DNA of 64,000 nucleotides from Lepas anatifera. Its lineage: Eukaryota; Arthropoda; Thecostraca; Lepadidae. Below, piece after piece: positions 60,422-64,000 of this stretch; position 1 is the stretch's first letter, and each line of letters opens with the position of its first letter. Position numbers and translations under genes: made by a program. The notes beneath the pieces were generated by a model, which had not been told where the DNA came from, made no database searches, and worked only from the letters and a program-made list of their open reading frames with translations. The stretch is taken from NCBI GenBank assembly GCA_034440635.1, contig JAOTON010000974.1, positions 186,001 to 250,000 on the forward strand, given 5' to 3'.

Positions 60422-60671
60422 TATAGGCGGATCTAGGGGGCAAGGAAGCACTTGCCCCTCCCCCGATCAAACCTTCGTGCCCCTTGAATTGTCAGGGCGC
60501 CCCTGAAAGGTCAATGGTGGCCCCTGCGTCCTCGCTCCGCACCCCCTCCCCTCGGGATATGAGTATTGGCGCCCTCGCGAAAGGATTTGGCACCCGTCGG
60601 CTGACTTTTGCCCCTCCCCTGCGACCTTGCAACCCACCCCTCCCGATCAGAAATGCTGGATCCGCCTATAG
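60422..60671. mobile_element. Short MITE with TATAGGCGGATC inverted ends
   Basis: The left end TATAGGCGGATCTAGG and the right end GGATCCGCCTATA form inverted repeats around ~225 bases of C/G-rich sequence. The ends resemble the CAGTGGCGGATC families at the inner GGCGGATC. No clear target duplication was seen. Confidence 0.6.
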
Positions 60672-60973
60672 TTAAAGATACTTCTAAAACTTCTGATAAC
60701 ATCATTGCAAGTAAAGACAAAATCAAACACCGCCGAAAACTCATATAAGGCACGCTCCGTTGTCATATATCATTATGAGACTGGACGGCATGGCTTGGTG
60801 CACTGAGGTGTTGTTTGGTCCAGTTAAGTGAGAAGTCCTAGTGATATGACGTCATATAATAATATAGCGTCATATCGTTGTCTATTCCACAGCTTAGGAC
60901 AGGTTTCTGTTTTTAACAGTGCATTCATCTGCATCTGGATTCATATGATCATATCTTAGTATAATGTAATTTC

Positions 60974-62212
60974 TTAACATTCGCCCCGGTAGAGGATATG
61001 AGCCACTTTTCTCCCTGGTGGGGGAGGAGGGGCTTATTTGACCACTCACCGCACTCGAAAACTAAGAAAGCTAAGAACATGGAAAAACAATCCAAAGCTC
61101 TTTGTAAATGCAGTCCGAGTTACTTTGGTCATTTTTTCGTCAGATCAGCATTGAAGTCACTAGAGGTCATACAAGGTCAAAGTGTTAAAATGAAGAATGC
61201 TTGCATAATTTTGATCATATGAAGAACTAAAATAGCTAGAAACGTTTTCTTACTGCATTTCAAAAACGCTAGGTTCTTTCATCGCAGTCCAATTAAATAT
61301 TTTTGTAAGATCAAAAGATGTGGCGCTGAGGGCCACTGAACTTTGCGATTTTTTTATATACCTTTTGACCAAAATATGAAGCATGCTCAATTTAGACACG
61401 ATAGTTTTTTTCTAAGAATCAATACAAGACAGTGCTCCCACCCCATTTTAAAGCTATTGTAAGCAAGTATCAAAAATGGCTGCCAAGTTTAGGACAAGCC
61501 TGCGTAGTGGTAAATGGAGATCAAGGAAGGTCCGCTACCCATACTATGAGATGTTTTCTTTCTTGGAAATCACCTCAGAAAAGCATGGTACCCCCGTAAT
61601 TCAGGGATCGTTGTAATCCCCTTGTTAGTACGAATCAACTGATATATAATTTAGCGATATTAGGTGAAATTCAGAGTTTGATCGGACTTCATGTCAACGA
61701 ATTGACCCGGAGTGACCTGGTATAGTCATGGTGCACATCATTCGGCATGCAGTGACAAAACAGCACAATGATATCAAAATAAAATGTTTCCGTTATTTAC
61801 TAAAAAATGACAAGGTAACATATTCAACATTACCTTCTTGCCCTCATATGGCCTCATGAAGGTTACGGGTCAAAATTCAACCTAGGAATTTGGTCGCGAA
61901 CACATGATTCTGAAGTTTTGAAGCTGATCTGAGCCTTGCGGATTGAAATACGGACATTTTAGAACCTTCCAATGGGCTTACAATGAGGATTTCATTACCT
62001 TTACATAACCCTAGGTCACCGATATCGAAGATCCCGTTAGCCACTGTTTTACTCGGTAACCTTATCATGTGCTCTTAATTTCTGATCAATATATTAAACA
62101 TACTCTCACTGGTGACACCTGCTTAACAAGCAAAAGGCCCGATGAGGAAAACTTAAAATTTATAAATAGTCGGGTAGTTGTCTCAATACGAATTTTGACC
62201 CAGAGGAGTTAA
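60974..62212 (+). mobile_element. Diverged TTAA-family element (family C-like)
   Basis: TTAA at 60974-60977 is followed by CATTCGCCCCGGTAGAGG and a CTTTTCTCCCTGGTGGGGG block matching the start of the 19898 element. The interior shows the same order of landmarks. A TTAA at 62209-62212 is a possible right end, but the terminal inverted sequence there has decayed. Confidence 0.5.
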
Positions 62213-64000
62213 CATCCTGGCGTGTAGATGTTGCATGATTTTGATCTACATGCGGACTCTATTTATGTTTTTCATCAGGATGGAAATGCAAATTCAAAGG
62301 CTCAAACGAGCATACACTTAATTTCCTGAATACATGGAGGAGACACGGAGCATCTCGAACACTTTTATCTGCAGCGAGTATGTGCTGTTTCCAGTGCAGA
62401 TGACTCCAGACCAGAAACAGAGGCGGCTATGGCATGACTCCCTAGCAACCAGAGCCGTCCCGTGATTTTGGAATAAACAGCGGGGTCTCTGCAGGGACCG
62501 GCGGGTCGTGTGGGCCGCGCTGCGGCTGGTTTCCCTCAGTCCTACACTGTTGACATTCTGTTGTGCGTGGCTTCCATCATTTGCAGATGATCCTAACTAT
62601 AGAGGCAATTAGCCGAAGCTCACCTCCACAAAACAGGAAATGGTCGGCGGTTCGTTTCAATGCGATCACAAATGAAACTGTTTTGAATGATGCCACACGT
62701 GGTTCTGGTCTTATCGTTGAACCGCTGATCAGGACACCAATTAAATAGGCTCCAAGCAAAATAATGTTATCAGCTACAGCTTTTGAAGTTTCAGAGGAGA
62801 CACTGAATCATCTTTGTGTCTGTGGGAATTCGTTGACATTCCGGCTAGGCGTTCCAGGCTACTAAAGGTTTCCAGAAGCTCAAGTTCAGAAAATATCATG
62901 GATGTTCGAGCAGCAGGAAGACGGAACATAACATGGTTTTATCAATGCGTTGATAAGAAAGCGTTGGTTGAAGCTATTCTTGGCCGCCGTTCCAACCGCG
63001 GCCAAGGCTAACACTTTAAGAAAAAAGTTACAGCCCTGCATGTATGTGAAATTTGTTGTGACGAAACAACGCATAAGAATGCAAGCAGTGTAAATTTTTC
63101 CTATCACTTCAGAACGTCAAAATCTGTTTATCCCCATTGTCAATTACATAAATGCAACACAAATGGCGAGTGTTGTTTTGTGTAAACCACGAAAGCTTAT
63201 ACTCGTGACAGGAAACGAACAATGAAGTTGTGAATTTCATCTGCGAAAACTGCCGCCGACGTGCCAGTTTGCGTTGTGTTGTGCTGGATTGTCCGGATGG
63301 GAAACCCACACGCCGTGCACTAAAGCTTGTCGGCGAAATAAACAGCGGGGAAACCCACAGGGTGCGCAGCTGTTCAAATAAAGCGCCAAACATGATTGTT
63401 GCAATATCAGGTGGAAGCGTTGTCAATTGAATTGACGGTGAATCTGAGGATAAAAACCAGAAACGCAAAAAAGTATTCACCATCCTTAAAACTTTACCGA
63501 TGCTATGGTGGGTATGTAGCGGCTTCGTCTTTTGAGACCGCTATGCTTCGTCGGCTTCCAACGACCTCGTTCTGTTGTTGACCTCTCCCGGAACCTGGCA
63601 AACCTCCTCTTCCGCAGTCCCCCTCTCCCAGCCCCATCGCCCGGTGCTGAGCAAACAGAGCCCGCAGGCGTCAAGGTCGTGACCTTGTTAATGCCTGCAG
63701 GGATCATCTGACTGACCGGGGCAGGGCTGTGGGCCCGCGGGCGCCGCACGGTCCGGCTTCCGGTGTCGTTGGCTGTCGACGCATGCGCACTGGCGATTAA
63801 CAGGTGGCTCTCGTCGATCCGATAGGGCGGCAGTGTAGCAGGTGTGAGCGCCGGGTCGGGTGCAGTGGTGCGGTCCCCGCGCAGCAGTCCGCTGCAGCAA
63901 CAGCATCGCCACCCGCCAGGGATCGTCTGCAGGTCAGTTCTGGGGCCGCCACAGTGGAAGGTTGGTGCAGGCTTGTTATGATCTGTCAAAACAGCTGTTT
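62213..64000. other. No supportable gene
   Basis: A G/C-rich stretch (63540-63990) carries an open minus-strand frame of 167 codons with Arg/Pro/Thr-rich sequence and no recognised domain. Composition alone may explain it. A hydrophobic minus-strand frame at 62757-62590 ends at a GGAG|GTGAGC donor-like site but lacks a convincing acceptor. Confidence 0.4.

Noticed and set aside
62577..62800. Possible membrane-protein exon (hydrophobic NIILLGAYLIGVLISGS frame, minus strand) with a GGAG|GTGAGC donor
   Set aside because: The frame meets a stop just upstream, the only acceptor is weak, the opposite strand is also open, and I recognise no family.
63486..63989. 167-codon minus-strand frame near the window end
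   Set aside because: It is a G/C-rich stretch with Arg/Pro/Thr-rich translation, no domain and no clear splice context; composition can explain it.

Overview
This window looks like animal, probably invertebrate (arthropod-like), nuclear DNA. It has spliceable exons with GT-AG introns, tRNA-headed SINEs, non-LTR retrotransposon debris, microsatellites and many nested non-autonomous DNA transposons, and no operon-like gene packing. I cannot name the species. Most of the listed open frames are chance frames or frames through satellite DNA.

One real protein-coding gene can be reconstructed. It lies on the minus strand from 54973 (ATG) to 37047 (stop). Four exons (54973-54913, 43283-43164, 39026-37917, 37234-37047) all join in phase 1 and give one uninterrupted 492-residue protein. 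The order is signal peptide, His/Lys stretch, Ser/Thr-rich mucin-like tract, acidic linkers, two copies of an unrecognised ~42-residue module beginning FDAVF, one transmembrane helix, and a short tail with a YxxPhi-type motif. I do not recognise the family. Introns 1 and 2 are full of transposons.

Region by region. 1-2958 is the 3' part of a large transposon filled with a GGGGCGCC-rich satellite. 2959-8327 has no callable gene. 8328-11427 holds three TTAA-flanked elements dense in AGGTCA motifs. 11433-11821 is a short CAGTG-ended hAT-like MITE. 12652-19019 is a complete 6.4-kb hAT-like element with a perfect 8-bp target duplication and satellite cargo, and 19204-25532 is a second large hAT-like element with its own perfect 8-bp duplication, minisatellite cargo and two nested TTAA elements. 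27-32 kb holds fragments of at least two LINE-type elements and G/C-rich minisatellites. 37-55 kb is the gene. Its first intron contains a long inverted-repeat unit (44850-46762) carrying a two-exon open frame with a single internal stop. 55-64 kb is intergenic, with AT microsatellites, a long hairpin-type repeat and two more TTAA elements.

The points most worth following are the 492-residue membrane protein with its duplicated module, the inverted-repeat unit carrying a non-transposase frame, the satellite-bearing giant hAT-like elements, and the TTAA elements that spread nuclear-receptor-type half-sites.
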